A stretch of 64,000 bases of DNA from Pseudomonadota bacterium (GTDB lineage: Bacteria > Pseudomonadota > Alphaproteobacteria > Micropepsales > Micropepsaceae). Below, in pieces: positions 1 through 8,951 of this stretch. Below the pieces are notes generated by a model, which was given only the letters and a program-made list of their open reading frames with translations, searched no databases and had not been told where the DNA came from. Each line of letters starts with the position of its first letter. Position 1 is the stretch's first letter. Made by a program: the position numbers and the translations under genes. The DNA lies in the NCBI GenBank assembly GCA_018242105.1, contig JAFECP010000007.1:16632-80631 (forward strand). Reading direction: 5' to 3'.

Positions 1-193
1 CGCCCGCTTCCTTCAGGACTGCGAGCGTATTCAAAAGTGTCTGGCGAAACTGCGCGCCGAAATCGGATGAGCGGAACACGCCCTGCGCGTCCCAGCCGAT
101 CTGTCCCGCGACGAACACCATACGGCCTTCAGCTTCAATACCGTTGGAATATCCGCGCGGGCGCGGCCAGCCTTCGGGTTGCAATATGCGCAT
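1..193 (-). CDS. RidA/YjgF family protein, 3' end beyond window
   Basis: The first 64 residues of a RidA-family protein are read from an ATG at 193 (start MRILQPEGWPRPRGYSNGI), and the C-terminal half lies beyond the left edge. The motif YSNGIEAEGRMVFVAGQIGW is typical of the family, whose members deaminate reactive enamine/imine intermediates or serve as pathway-specific hydrolases. The gene starts 2 bases after the stop of the enoyl-CoA hydratase gene, so the two are one minus-strand operon. In known 2-aminobenzoyl-CoA and salicylyl-CoA type clusters a RidA protein accompanies a CoA ligase, an enoyl-CoA hydratase and an SDR, as here; a role on an imine intermediate is inference. Confidence 0.85.
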   Translation of the reverse strand, partial: MRILQPEGWPRPRGYSNGIEAEGRMVFVAGQIGWDAQGVFRSSDFGAQFRQTLLNTLAVLKEAG

Positions 194-195
194 CG

Positions 196-1005
196 TCAAT
201 TCCCCTCGAACACGGGCTGTTTCTTCGCCACGAAGGCGTTGTAGGCGCGCTCGAAATCCTGCGTCTGCATGCAGATCGCCTGCGCCTGCGCTTCGGCTTC
301 GATCGCCATGTCCAAACTCATGCTCCATTCCATGTTGAGCTGGTTCTTGGTCATGCCGTTGGCAAAAGACGGCCCCGCCGCGATGCGCGCGGCCCAACCC
401 TTCGCCTCCGCGTCGAGGCCCGCGACGGGCACGATCTTGTTGAAGAAGCCCCAGCGTTCACCTTCTTCCGCGCTCATGTTGCGGCCATAGAACAGAAGCT
501 CCGACGCGCGGCCATGGCCGATGATGCGCGGAAGGATGGCGCAAGCGCCCATATCGCAACCGGCCAATCCCACGCGGTTGAACAGGAATGCGGTCTTGGC
601 GCCTTCCGCGGCGAGGCGGATATCGGATGCCATCGCCATAATCGCGCCGGCGCCGGCGCAAACACCGTTCACTGCGGCGATGATGGGTTGCGGACAGTTG
701 CGCATCGCCTTCACCAGATCGCCGGTCATGCGGGTGAAGTTCATTAGCCCGATCATGTCCATCTTCACCAGCGGCCCGATGATCTCATGCACATCGCCGC
801 CGGAGCAGAAATTGCCGCCCGCGCCGCGCATGATCACCGCCTTCACCTCCGGCACATAACCAAGCGCGCGGAACATGTCGCGCAACTCCGCATAGGATTC
901 GAAGGTCAGTGGATTCTTGCGCTCCGGCCGGTTGAGCGTGACGGTGGCGACACCGTTCTCGAAGGCCCACAGGAAATGTGCCGGGGCGAAGGCTTTCGGG
1001 TTCAT
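196..1005 (-). CDS. enoyl-CoA hydratase/isomerase (crotonase) family protein
   Basis: A 269-residue crotonase-fold protein of normal family length. The two oxyanion-hole segments are visible as [12 protein letters not shown] near residue 61 and [19 protein letters not shown] near residue 114, followed by the active-site loop [13 protein letters not shown]. It should hydrate, or hydrolytically open, an unsaturated acyl-CoA. It is divergent from an SDR, a CoA ligase of the benzoate-CoA ligase family and a creatininase family gene, and it is followed by RidA. The set resembles clusters that degrade an aromatic acid as its CoA thioester by a flavin monooxygenase route; no monooxygenase is in view and one may lie beyond the left edge. 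Substrate is not deducible. Confidence 0.88.
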   Translation of the reverse strand: MNPKAFAPAHFLWAFENGVATVTLNRPERKNPLTFESYAELRDMFRALGYVPEVKAVIMRGAGGNFCSGGDVHEIIGPLVKMDMIGLMNFTRMTGDLVKAMRNCPQPIIAAVNGVCAGAGAIMAMASDIRLAAEGAKTAFLFNRVGLAGCDMGACAILPRIIGHGRASELLFYGRNMSAEEGERWGFFNKIVPVAGLDAEAKGWAARIAAGPSFANGMTKNQLNMEWSMSLDMAIEAEAQAQAICMQTQDFERAYNAFVAKKQPVFEGN

Positions 1006-1075
1006 GCTGCGCTCGCGTTTATTGCTCTGCGACAGAAGCTTAGACTAGTTTTGGGCGCAAGGGAGGCAGCCGAAA

Positions 1076-1837
1076 GTGGCGCAAACCGGAAAACATGCGT
1101 TGGTCACAGGCGGGGGAAGCGGCATCGGCTTCGCCACTGCGCGGGCGCTGGCCGCCGCCGGTTGGCAGGTCACGATCGCTGGCCGCAACAAAGAGAAACT
1201 GGAGGGCGCCGCTAAAGCAATAAGCGGCGCGCATGTCGAAACCTGTGATGTAACGGATGCCGATTCCATGCGTGCTGCCGTGCAAGCCGCCGTGAAAGCG
1301 CATGGTGCGGTGCAGTTGCTGGTCAATAATGCCGGCGGCGTCACCTCTGCGTCGTTCGAGAAAACGAGTCTGGAATCTTTCCGGCAGACTATCGACCTCA
1401 ATCTGATGGGCACCGCAAACAGCATCCATGCCGCGCTGCCGCAGATGAAGCAAAGCGGCTGGGGCCGCATCGTGAATATAGCCAGCACTGCGGGGCTGAA
1501 GGGCTATCGCTATGTCAGCGCCTATGTGGCGGCCAAGCACGCGGTGGTCGGGCTGACCAAGGCATTGGCGCTGGAGCTGGCGAAAACCGGAATCACCGTC
1601 AATGCCGTCTGCCCGGGCTACACGGATACCGATGTCATCGCTTCGGCGGTGAAGACGATCAGCCAATCATCCGGCCGCACGGAGAGCCAAGCGCTGGCGA
1701 CTTTCACCGCCGCCAATCCGCAGGGCCGTCTCGTGAAACCGGAGGAAGTTGCTGCCGCCATATTGTGGCTTGCCTCTGAGGGCGCCGCCGCTGTGAACGG
1801 CGTTGCGCTGCCCATCGCCGGCGGCGAAGTCAGTTAG
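1076..1837 (+). CDS. SDR family NAD(P)-dependent oxidoreductase (3-hydroxyacyl-CoA dehydrogenase-like)
   Basis: A 253-residue classical short-chain dehydrogenase. The nucleotide-binding motif is TGGGSGIG, followed by NNAGG, a catalytic serine in NIAST and the Tyr-x3-Lys pair in YVAAK. The start is a GTG at 1076, chosen because a GGGAGG ribosome site lies at 1061-1066, 9 bases upstream; no better in-frame ATG is present. It opens a plus-strand operon with the CoA ligase, 9 bases downstream, and the creatininase family gene. In this context it would oxidise a 3-hydroxyacyl-CoA made by the divergent hydratase. This role is inferred from neighbours. Confidence 0.88.
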   Translation: MAQTGKHALVTGGGSGIGFATARALAAAGWQVTIAGRNKEKLEGAAKAISGAHVETCDVTDADSMRAAVQAAVKAHGAVQLLVNNAGGVTSASFEKTSLESFRQTIDLNLMGTANSIHAALPQMKQSGWGRIVNIASTAGLKGYRYVSAYVAAKHAVVGLTKALALELAKTGITVNAVCPGYTDTDVIASAVKTISQSSGRTESQALATFTAANPQGRLVKPEEVAAAILWLASEGAAAVNGVALPIAGGEVS

Positions 1838-1846
1838 GAGTCTTAC

Positions 1847-3424
1847 ATGTCCGCGCCGAACTTTCCCGACAATTTCAACATGGCGGATTATTTCGTGTTC
1901 TCGAATATCGATGCGGGGCGCGGCGATAAACCTGCCATCCTGTTCGAAGGCAAGACGATCTCCTATCGCAAGGTTGCGGACAATGTGACTCGCGTGGCGA
2001 AAAAGTTGGTGAGCGACGGATTGTTGCCCGAACAACGCGTGCTTCTGTGCATGCAGGATCGCCCGGAATTCGCTTATGCCTGGTTCGGCGCGATCAAGGC
2101 CGGTGGCGTGGTCGGACAGATCAATCCGCTGCTGACCGCGGAAGATTACGCTTACTATCTGGACTATGTGCGGCCGCAGTTCGTATTCCTCGATGAGCAA
2201 AGCCTGCCCGAATTCGAGAAGGCACTGAAGACCACGCGCCATTGCGGGCGCAGCCTCGGCCAGGACAATGCGATTGTCGCCGGGCACAATGCGGGCGGTC
2301 ACAAGAACTTCGACACATGGCTGAAAGACGAGCCGAAGCCCGATGCCGAGCCATGGCCGACGCGCAAGGACAATCCTGCCGTCTGGCTGTTCACCAGTGG
2401 CACCACCGGCCAGAGCAAGGGCGCGGTGCATACGCACGGTCACTTTCCATACAACACCGAAGTCTATGCCAAAGCCTTCATCGGCATGCGCGAGAACGAT
2501 CTGACGATTTCTGTCTCGCGCCTGTTTTTCGGCTATGCCACCGGCACCAACCTCATGTTCCCTTTCGCGGTGGGCGCGACGACGGCCCTCTTCCGCGAAC
2601 AACCGACGCCCGACCTGCTGTTCGAGTTGATCGAAAAGCACAAACCCACGGTTCTCACCAGCGTGCCGACCTTCATCAACAAGATGTTGCAGACGCCGCA
2701 AGCACAGCGCCGCGACATTTCCAGCGTGCGCTTCATGTGGAGCGCGGGCGAAGCTTTGCCGCGCGAGCTGCATGAGCGCTGGGATCGCGCTTTCGGCGTT
2801 CCCATCATTGATGGCATCGGCAGCGCCGAAAGCTTCCACATATATATAAGCAACCGCCCCGGCGATGTGCGGCCGGGAAGTCTGGGCCGGCTGGTGCCCG
2901 GCTACGACACCAAGCTGGTGGACGACAACGGCAATCCCGTCGCGAAGGGCGATGTGGGAACGCTGTGGGTGCGCGGCGATTCCGCGGCGCTCTACTATCA
3001 CTCGGCTTACGAGAAATCGAAGGAGCATCTTCGCGGCGGCTGGATCGTCAGCGGCGACAAGTTTCGCGAGGATGCGGACGGCTATTGGCACTATGAAGGC
3101 CGCGGCGACGATTTGCTGAAGAGCGGCGGCATCTATGTCAGCCCGCTGGAAGTGGAGAACTGCCTGATCCAGCACGAAGCCGTGCGCGAGTGTTGCGTCG
3201 TCGGCAAGAAGGATGAGCATGGGCTGGAAAAACCATTGGCGCTGATCGTGCTCAAAGCCGGGTTCGCCGCATCGCCCGCGCTGGAAACCGAGATCATCGC
3301 CTTCGCCAAGAGCAAGATCGCGCGCTACAAGGCGCCCCATTGGGTGAGTTTCGTCGCCGATCCGCTGCCACGCAACGATCGCGACAAGGTGGATCGCAAG
3401 CGCCTTAAAGCGGCGCACGCATGA
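1847..3424 (+). CDS. benzoate-CoA ligase family (aryl-CoA synthetase)
   Basis: A 525-residue ANL-superfamily adenylating enzyme. The P-loop-like AMP motif is LFTSGTTGQSKGAVHTHGH near residue 182, the A5 region reads DGIGSAESFHIYISNRPG, and the hinge follows in YEGRGDDLLKSGGIYVSP. A C-terminal lysine is in ARYKAPHWV. Overall pattern and length match benzoate/2-aminobenzoate-CoA ligases. It should activate an aromatic carboxylic acid to its CoA thioester with ATP. AGGAG lies at 1836-1840 just before the ATG. Its stop overlaps the start of the next gene by 4 bases (ATGA), so translation is coupled. The exact substrate (benzoate, anthranilate or salicylate class) cannot be told. Confidence 0.9.
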   Translation: MSAPNFPDNFNMADYFVFSNIDAGRGDKPAILFEGKTISYRKVADNVTRVAKKLVSDGLLPEQRVLLCMQDRPEFAYAWFGAIKAGGVVGQINPLLTAEDYAYYLDYVRPQFVFLDEQSLPEFEKALKTTRHCGRSLGQDNAIVAGHNAGGHKNFDTWLKDEPKPDAEPWPTRKDNPAVWLFTSGTTGQSKGAVHTHGHFPYNTEVYAKAFIGMRENDLTISVSRLFFGYATGTNLMFPFAVGATTALFREQPTPDLLFELIEKHKPTVLTSVPTFINKMLQTPQAQRRDISSVRFMWSAGEALPRELHERWDRAFGVPIIDGIGSAESFHIYISNRPGDVRPGSLGRLVPGYDTKLVDDNGNPVAKGDVGTLWVRGDSAALYYHSAYEKSKEHLRGGWIVSGDKFREDADGYWHYEGRGDDLLKSGGIYVSPLEVENCLIQHEAVRECCVVGKKDEHGLEKPLALIVLKAGFAASPALETEIIAFAKSKIARYKAPHWVSFVADPLPRNDRDKVDRKRLKAAHA

Positions 3425-4191
3425 AAGCCGCCTTCGCCGAGAATGCGTGGCCTGCAGTGCGCGATGCGCTCAAAACCAGCAGGAACGCCGTGGCCATTCT
3501 GCCCTGCGGTGCGACCGAGGCGCATGGCCCGCATCTGCCGCTGAACACCGACGTCATCATCAGCGAAACGATGGCGGCACACGCGCTGCCGCTGCTCGAA
3601 CGGCGTGGCTATGCGGCCACGATCCTTCCTGCGCTCGCTTATATGCCCGCCGAATATGCACAAGCTTTTCCTGGCACCGTGACGGTGAGCGCTGCTGCGG
3701 CAAAAGCATTGATGCTCGACATCGCCATGAGCCTGAAGGCGCAGGGCTTCGCCTGCCTCGCGCTCGCCAACAGCCATTTCGATCCCGCCAATGTCGCGAT
3801 GCTGCGCGAAACGGCAGAGGACATTCGCAAACGCGGCCTGCCCGTCGCCTTTCCCGATTTCACGCGGCGCAAGCTAGCGCAGACGCTGACGGAAGAATTC
3901 CAGTCCGGCGCGTGTCATGCAGGCCAATATGAAACCAGCCTCATCATGGCGGCGCGACCCGATCTCGTGGACGAAACAGGACGGCTGCACCTGAAGGACA
4001 ATCCCGCCAGCTTGACGGACGCCTTTGCGAAAGGCGCACGGACTTTCGCGCAAGCCGGCGGGCCAGACGCGTATTTCGGTTATCCGCGCAATGCCTGCAC
4101 GGCGGAAGGCAAGGAAAGTTTCAGGGTGATGGCTTCCGCGCTCATTGACGCAATCGATATTGCGACGTCACCTGACGGCCAACGGAATTAA
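3421..4191 (+). CDS. creatininase family protein
   Basis: A 256-residue protein of the creatininase/creatinine amidohydrolase fold, usual length about 250. Metal-binding motifs are visible: GATEAHGPHLPLNTDVI (Glu, His and Asp ligands) near residue 35, FPGTVTVS, and CHAGQYETS, where families normally have HAGExETS. The normally conserved NGHGGN motif reads NSHFDPAN, a notable departure that may alter metal binding or substrate. Family members hydrolyse cyclic amides or formamides, including kynurenine-formamidase-like and MftE-like members. It is the last gene of the SDR-ligase operon. A hydrolytic step in the same aryl-CoA pathway is inference. Confidence 0.8.
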   Translation: MKAAFAENAWPAVRDALKTSRNAVAILPCGATEAHGPHLPLNTDVIISETMAAHALPLLERRGYAATILPALAYMPAEYAQAFPGTVTVSAAAAKALMLDIAMSLKAQGFACLALANSHFDPANVAMLRETAEDIRKRGLPVAFPDFTRRKLAQTLTEEFQSGACHAGQYETSLIMAARPDLVDETGRLHLKDNPASLTDAFAKGARTFAQAGGPDAYFGYPRNACTAEGKESFRVMASALIDAIDIATSPDGQRN

Positions 4192-4525
4192 GGCGCATAA
4201 AACGGCGCCTTCATGTGCAATCTTGGAAAGCGCTCAGAGAACGAGAATTGAGAAACCTTGTTTCTGAGATCGGGGTGCATTTGACATAGAGCCTTGCGAA
4301 GCAGCCCAGCTCAAATCAGGCGAGCCTTGGCCGGAATCCATTTGTCCAGATTACCTTCGCAATGAGGCTGCTCAGTTTTCGCCACATCCGGATATGGCTG
4401 CAATATTGAAAGGCCCCAATATTCAAAATCGCCTATGACAATCAAAGAGCTGCATATTATCACAGCGCTTGGCTGGTGTGTAAATCGGCGGACATCGTGT
4501 CCGGATTGGACTAATCGAAACAACA
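4192..4525 (+). other. intergenic region upstream of ACP-serine palmitoyltransferase operon
   Basis: About 330 bases without a convincing gene. A short imperfect hairpin (4190-4211, AAGGCGC pairing with GCGCCTT) sits on the creatininase stop but has no T run. A TTGACA hexamer at 4281-4286 has no good -10 partner at the right distance. The region is more AT-rich than its neighbours and must contain the promoter of the ACP gene. Nothing more specific is supported. Confidence 0.5.
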
Positions 4526-4777
4526 ATGAACGAGTCTGCGGATTATATCCAAACTGTCGTGACTGCCGCGCTTCGCGGGCTGCTGCCCGTGCCAGCCGAG
4601 CTTTCCGACAGCACCAACATCGTGCGCGATCTTGGCCTGGATTCGGTGACCGTGATGGATTTCGTGATGGAAACCGAAGAGCGCTTGGATGTTTCCGTCC
4701 CGCTCGATCGGATTTCGGCAGTCGAAACTATCGGCGATCTTGTCGCCACGTTATATGACTTAGAGTGCGAAAGCTGA
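4526..4777 (+). CDS. acyl carrier protein (sphingolipid-associated)
   Basis: An 83-residue acidic protein with the phosphopantetheine site in DLGLDSVTVMDF (Ser40), the length of a stand-alone acyl carrier protein. It ends 3 bases before the serine palmitoyltransferase gene, so the two are almost certainly cotranscribed and coupled. In Sphingomonas and Caulobacter an ACP is encoded beside serine palmitoyltransferase and supplies the acyl thioester to it. The same role is inferred here. It differs from a housekeeping AcpP in its N-terminus (MNESADYIQTVV) and in being separated from fab genes. Confidence 0.88.
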   Translation: MNESADYIQTVVTAALRGLLPVPAELSDSTNIVRDLGLDSVTVMDFVMETEERLDVSVPLDRISAVETIGDLVATLYDLECES

Positions 4778-4780
4778 GCA

Positions 4781-6043
4781 ATGTCTCTGTTCGACAAGTT
4801 CAAGCCGCTGAGTGCGCAATATACCCGGTTAGAAGCATCCGGCGCCAACCCATTCGCTATCGCGTTCGATCGGGTTCTATCGCCCACGGAAGCGATGATC
4901 GGAGACAGCCGTATCCTCCTGCTCGGCACCAACAACTATCTTGGCCTTACCTACGACACGAATATCATCGCAAAGACAATCGAAACGACGCAGGCGTTCG
5001 GAACCGGCACTACAGGATCGCGCATTGCCAACGGTAGCTACGACGGGCACAAGAAACTCGAACGCGCGCTAAAAGATTTCTACGGCCGCAAATACGCGAT
5101 GGTTTTCTCGACCGGGTACCAGGCCAATCTCGGAATTATCTCGACACTCGCGGGGAAGAACGATCACCTGCTCCTCGATGCGGACTCTCACGCAAGCATT
5201 TACGACGGCTCGCGGCTTGGCCATGCGCAGGTCACCCGGTTCCGCCACAACGATCCCAACGATCTGCACAAGCGGCTACGTCGCCTGGCTGACGTTCCAG
5301 GCGATAAGATCGTTGTTGTCGAAGGCATCTATTCGATGCTTGGAGACACGGCTCCGTTACGCGAGTTTGCGCAGGTGAAGCGCGAATGGGGCGCCTATCT
5401 CATTGTCGATGAGGCTCACTCGCTGGGCGTTCTCGGTGAAACCGGACGCGGCCTCGCCGAAATGCAGAATGTCGAGTCCGAAGTGGATTTTGTCGTCGGC
5501 ACCTTCTCAAAGAGTCTGGGAAGCGTGGGGGGATTTTGCGTTAGCAACCTCGATGATTTCGACATCCTGCGCGTCGCATGCCGGCCCTATATGTTTACCG
5601 CGTCGCTGCCACCCGGCGTGATCGCGGCAACGATGGAGGCGCTACACCAGTTGCGCATGCGGCCCGAACTACGTCTCCGCCTGATTGAAAATGCGAGGCG
5701 GCTTTATGCCGGCCTGACTGGGCTGGGGTTCTGTCTTGGTCCGGAGCCGAGTCCGGTCGTATCCGCCATCATGCCCGACCCCGAAACAGCTTTTGCCCTC
5801 TGGTCCGATCTTTTGAAAGCCGGCCTCTACACAAATGTGAGTCTGCCGCCGGCGACACCCAATGGATTGGCGCTGCTGCGGTCAAGTGTCAGCGCCGCGC
5901 ACACGCCGCAGCAGATCGATCACGCTATCGCCCTGTTCGAACGGACAGGCCGCGCGCTGGGTCTGGTTGCCGCATTCACGGCTGCGCACACTTCACACCC
6001 TATAGCCGCGTCGCCGTCTCTAAGTGGCGCATCCTTGATGTAA
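4781..6043 (+). CDS. spt: serine palmitoyltransferase
   Basis: A 420-residue alpha-oxoamine synthase of bacterial serine palmitoyltransferase size. The PLP lysine is in GTFSKSLGSVGGF (Lys244); the PLP-contacting Asp/His are in VDEAHSLGVLGETGRG; a stacking His is in DADSHAS (His137). The segment CRPYMFTASLPPGV after the lysine is a strong SPT signature that separates it from KBL, BioF and HemA. It condenses serine with an acyl thioester to 3-ketosphinganine at the cytoplasmic face of the inner membrane. It directly follows the ACP. No ceramide synthase, ceramide reductase or sphingoid-specific acyl-ACP synthetase gene is in this window, so later steps must be encoded elsewhere. Confidence 0.9.
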   Translation: MSLFDKFKPLSAQYTRLEASGANPFAIAFDRVLSPTEAMIGDSRILLLGTNNYLGLTYDTNIIAKTIETTQAFGTGTTGSRIANGSYDGHKKLERALKDFYGRKYAMVFSTGYQANLGIISTLAGKNDHLLLDADSHASIYDGSRLGHAQVTRFRHNDPNDLHKRLRRLADVPGDKIVVVEGIYSMLGDTAPLREFAQVKREWGAYLIVDEAHSLGVLGETGRGLAEMQNVESEVDFVVGTFSKSLGSVGGFCVSNLDDFDILRVACRPYMFTASLPPGVIAATMEALHQLRMRPELRLRLIENARRLYAGLTGLGFCLGPEPSPVVSAIMPDPETAFALWSDLLKAGLYTNVSLPPATPNGLALLRSSVSAAHTPQQIDHAIALFERTGRALGLVAAFTAAHTSHPIAASPSLSGASLM

Positions 6044-6214
6044 CATTGGCGCCATAGCCGCCACCAGTGAACCGTGGCAGCAAGACCTTTTCCACGGCAC
6101 GATAGAATTGACCATTATCGGGGCCAACCGCCATCTTTTGCTTCGGCTGGTCCGCAGGCCGCCGTCGAAAGCCTCCAATCTATTGATTGCACTTTCATGG
6201 CCGAATAGCTTGGC

Positions 6215-7504
6215 ATGTCTATGCGCCCCGTGAGTGCCCATCCTTTGAAAATTCTCTTTGCCTTCGAAAATCCCCTGCCAAGCACCGAGGCAGACGCCGA
6301 AGTCTTCGTGACGACCGCGCGGTACCTCGCATCTGCGTTCAAGCAGACATGGTTTCACGTTCCCGCTTCGCGGCATGCGGATTACAACGCTATTGCCGTA
6401 TTGACCGGCATGCCCGTGGTTCGTGCTATCGCGCCGGTACGGTCGGCGGCGCTGAGACATCTTCTTTGCGGACTGACGCTGGTATTCCGCAAGCAATTCC
6501 GCAACGCGGATCTCATCTACACCAGAAATCTCTGGATCGCCTGGATCGCGGTGAAATTCGGGCGGCGCGTCGTTTTCGATCATTACCGTCCCTGGCCCGA
6601 TCAGATTCCGCCCTTGCAGCTCTGGATCTACCGGCTGATGTGCAATCGGCGATTTCTGATCAATATCTGCCATTCGGAATACACCCGGCAAAAATATCTG
6701 GCGCTCGGAATTCCACCGGACAAGCTTGTCTGTGTCCATAACGGCTTCGAGCCGAGGCGTTTCAGATCTCCACTTTCGTTGGAGAATGCAAAGCAGGCGA
6801 TCGGTGTTTCACCTGCGACAAAAACCGTTGTCTATACGGGGCGCATAAATCGCAAGAAGGGATTGAGCCTTATACTGGAGGCCGCAAAGCGGCTGCCGGA
6901 TATTCTCTTCATATTGGTAGGCTCCTATGGCGATGGGCCCATCGAGACGGTGGCCAAGGATATTCCCAATATCCGTATCGTCCCGTGGCAACCGGAGGAG
7001 GCAGTCTCCCGGTATGTGTTCGCCGCAGATATTTTGCTCATCCCACCATCGTCACAGCCTTTGGCAGAGTTCGGATCGACGGTCTTGCCGCTAAAGCTCT
7101 TTTCCTACATGGCTTCGGGGCGGCCCATTCTTGCGGGCGACACGCCGGATTTGCGTGAAATTCTGAAGCACGAGGAAAACGCTTTTCTTTGCAGCGCTGA
7201 CAGTCTGGAGTCTCTGACTGCTGGAATTAGGACGCTGATCGACGATGCCGGCTTGGCGGAACGCCTCGCCAGACAGGCACTTGCCCAAAGCCGCGACTTT
7301 ACATGGGAGGCACGCGCCCGGACGATTGCAGCCATTATTGAAAACCGCCTTTGCTCCGTCCCGGAGCGAAGCGGCACATGGAGCCGCGCGCAATCCCGCA
7401 ACTGGTTACGTCAATCGCGGCGCTGGCTGATATATCTGATCTGGCGGCGATCATGGATTCTCCCGCCAACCTCGCCGTCCACCGCAGGTGCGCCGCAGGC
7501 GTGA
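6215..7504 (+). CDS. glycosyltransferase family 4 protein
   Basis: A 429-residue GT-B glycosyltransferase. The N-terminal half has LKILFAFENPLPSTEAD, the linker has VCVHNGFEPRRF, and the donor-binding C-terminal half has VVYTGRINRKKGLSLILEA and the acidic region LPLKLFSYMASGRPILAGD. About 55 residues after the Rossmann domains are basic and tryptophan-rich (RQSRRWLIYLIWRRSW) and could contact the membrane. It is downstream of SPT by 170 bases and its end abuts or overlaps the flippase start. A role in adding a sugar to a lipid or lipid-linked glycan is inferred; donor and acceptor are unknown. Confidence 0.85.
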   Translation: MSMRPVSAHPLKILFAFENPLPSTEADAEVFVTTARYLASAFKQTWFHVPASRHADYNAIAVLTGMPVVRAIAPVRSAALRHLLCGLTLVFRKQFRNADLIYTRNLWIAWIAVKFGRRVVFDHYRPWPDQIPPLQLWIYRLMCNRRFLINICHSEYTRQKYLALGIPPDKLVCVHNGFEPRRFRSPLSLENAKQAIGVSPATKTVVYTGRINRKKGLSLILEAAKRLPDILFILVGSYGDGPIETVAKDIPNIRIVPWQPEEAVSRYVFAADILLIPPSSQPLAEFGSTVLPLKLFSYMASGRPILAGDTPDLREILKHEENAFLCSADSLESLTAGIRTLIDDAGLAERLARQALAQSRDFTWEARARTIAAIIENRLCSVPERSGTWSRAQSRNWLRQSRRWLIYLIWRRSWILPPTSPSTAGAPQA

Positions 7505-7508
7505 CGAT

Positions 7509-8951
7509 ATGGACAGCCATCGCCAGCACCTGAGTCGCGGCTTCAACTGGCTTGGTGGCGCAACCATCATCGCCAAGATCATCGACTTCTCGACAATCCT
7601 TGTCGTGCTGCTGTTTCTCACCAAAGAGCAGGTCGGCATTGCATCTCTGGTCGTCTCGATCGGTATGATCATCGAAGCGTTCGATGGTTTGGGCACCGCC
7701 GACGCGCTGGTCCAGGCGCCATCTGTCTCCCGGCTTCAACTCGATACACTGTTCTGGTTTATCGTCGGTGCCGCTTTGGTGGTCGCCGCACTTACGCTGC
7801 TTGCTGCGCCATGGATTGCAGTGATCTATGGCGCTGCAGGAATGGCGACATATTTCCTCGCCATCGCTGCAAAGCAGCCCCTTGTCGCTGCCGCGGTGAT
7901 TCCGCTGGCGGTCATGAACCGAAACCTGCAGTTCGAGCGCATCGCCATCGTCAATGTTTGCGCGACCTTCGGCGCCGCAATGACGCGGTTTGGCTTGGCA
8001 ATCGCTGGCGCGGGCGCGTGGGCGCTGGTTGCGGGCTACACGGCGAGCGGCCTTTTCCTGTTGCTCGGCGCCTCGCTCGCCAGCCCATTCAAACCGAGGC
8101 TGCGATTTCACATGCCCGCGATCGCACCACTGCTGCATTTCGGAATCCGCGCTGGCACCTCCAATATCGTCGAACAGGTTTTCAAGAATGTCGATTATCT
8201 GCTGATCGGCTGGTTTTATGGGCCGGCGCCGCTGGCAATCTATCTTGTAGCCTTCGAGGTTGCGATGGAGCCCGCCATGGCGATCGGCACACTTGTCAAT
8301 CGAACGGCGCTGCCCGTGTTTGCGAAGATCGCGGCGATGAAAGATCAGCTTTCTCAGGCCCTCATCTGGTCGGTAGGCCGGATTGCAACGCTCGTGGCGC
8401 CGCTGATGATGGGGCTAATTCTTGTCGCGAACCCGCTTATGGCGCTGCTTCACGATGGTCAGGGGCATAGTTATGCGGCTGCGGCACTGCCTCTCAAGCT
8501 GCTTGCTGGCGCGGCGCTGCTGCGCGTTATTTCACAGATTCTCTATCCGCTGATGATGGCCACCGGGCGCCCAGGATCGGCAGCCCGGCTATCGGCTGCA
8601 ACGTTGATTCTGCTCACTATGGGCATTGCAGCAGCCGGGCTCAGTTTTCCGGCAAAAAACGGCATTATTGCCGTGTCTGTAGTCTGGTTCAGCGTCTATC
8701 CCGTCCTCATCATCTGGGGTATCCGCCATTTGCGAGCGCACTGGAACATTCGGGCCGCGGATTTCCTGCAAGTGTTCGGTGTGCCCGCTGCCGGCATCTG
8801 CGCATTGGCCGGAATGGTCGAAATCGGCCGGCTCTTTATCCCAAGCGGCGATTTGAAGATTCAAACCGGCCTTGTTCTGGCGGCTGCGGCGTTGACTTAT
8901 GCCGGGCTGTTTCTGCGCACCCGCTATCGCCGGCCTATGCCGGCGATGTGA
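7509..8951 (+). CDS. oligosaccharide/lipid flippase family protein (Wzx-like, MOP superfamily)
   Basis: A polytopic membrane protein of about 480 residues with around a dozen hydrophobic segments. The N-terminus LSRGFNWLGGATIIAKIIDF is typical of Wzx-like polysaccharide exporters of the MOP superfamily. I chose ATG 7509 over the upstream in-frame GTG at 7488, because the family starts shortly before that motif and the GTG would overlap the glycosyltransferase by 17 bases. Such proteins flip lipid-linked sugars across the inner membrane. Its place right after a glycosyltransferase suggests it moves the glycosylated lipid made by this cluster. Its 3' end overlaps the convergent radical SAM gene by 17 bases. 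Confidence 0.85.
   Translation: MDSHRQHLSRGFNWLGGATIIAKIIDFSTILVVLLFLTKEQVGIASLVVSIGMIIEAFDGLGTADALVQAPSVSRLQLDTLFWFIVGAALVVAALTLLAAPWIAVIYGAAGMATYFLAIAAKQPLVAAAVIPLAVMNRNLQFERIAIVNVCATFGAAMTRFGLAIAGAGAWALVAGYTASGLFLLLGASLASPFKPRLRFHMPAIAPLLHFGIRAGTSNIVEQVFKNVDYLLIGWFYGPAPLAIYLVAFEVAMEPAMAIGTLVNRTALPVFAKIAAMKDQLSQALIWSVGRIATLVAPLMMGLILVANPLMALLHDGQGHSYAAAALPLKLLAGAALLRVISQILYPLMMATGRPGSAARLSAATLILLTMGIAAAGLSFPAKNGIIAVSVVWFSVYPVLIIWGIRHLRAHWNIRAADFLQVFGVPAAGICALAGMVEIGRLFIPSGDLKIQTGLVLAAAALTYAGLFLRTRYRRPMPAM

Noticed and set aside
1667..3418. Long minus-strand open frame (583 codons)
   Set aside because: It is antisense to the benzoate-CoA ligase family gene and part of the SDR gene, and its translation has no family features; high GC at third positions keeps the opposite strand open.
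4190..4211. Hairpin at the end of the creatininase gene
   Set aside because: Short stem and no following T run, so a terminator is not supported.
4281..4286. TTGACA hexamer as a sigma-70 -35 box
   Set aside because: No acceptable -10 hexamer lies 16-18 bases downstream.
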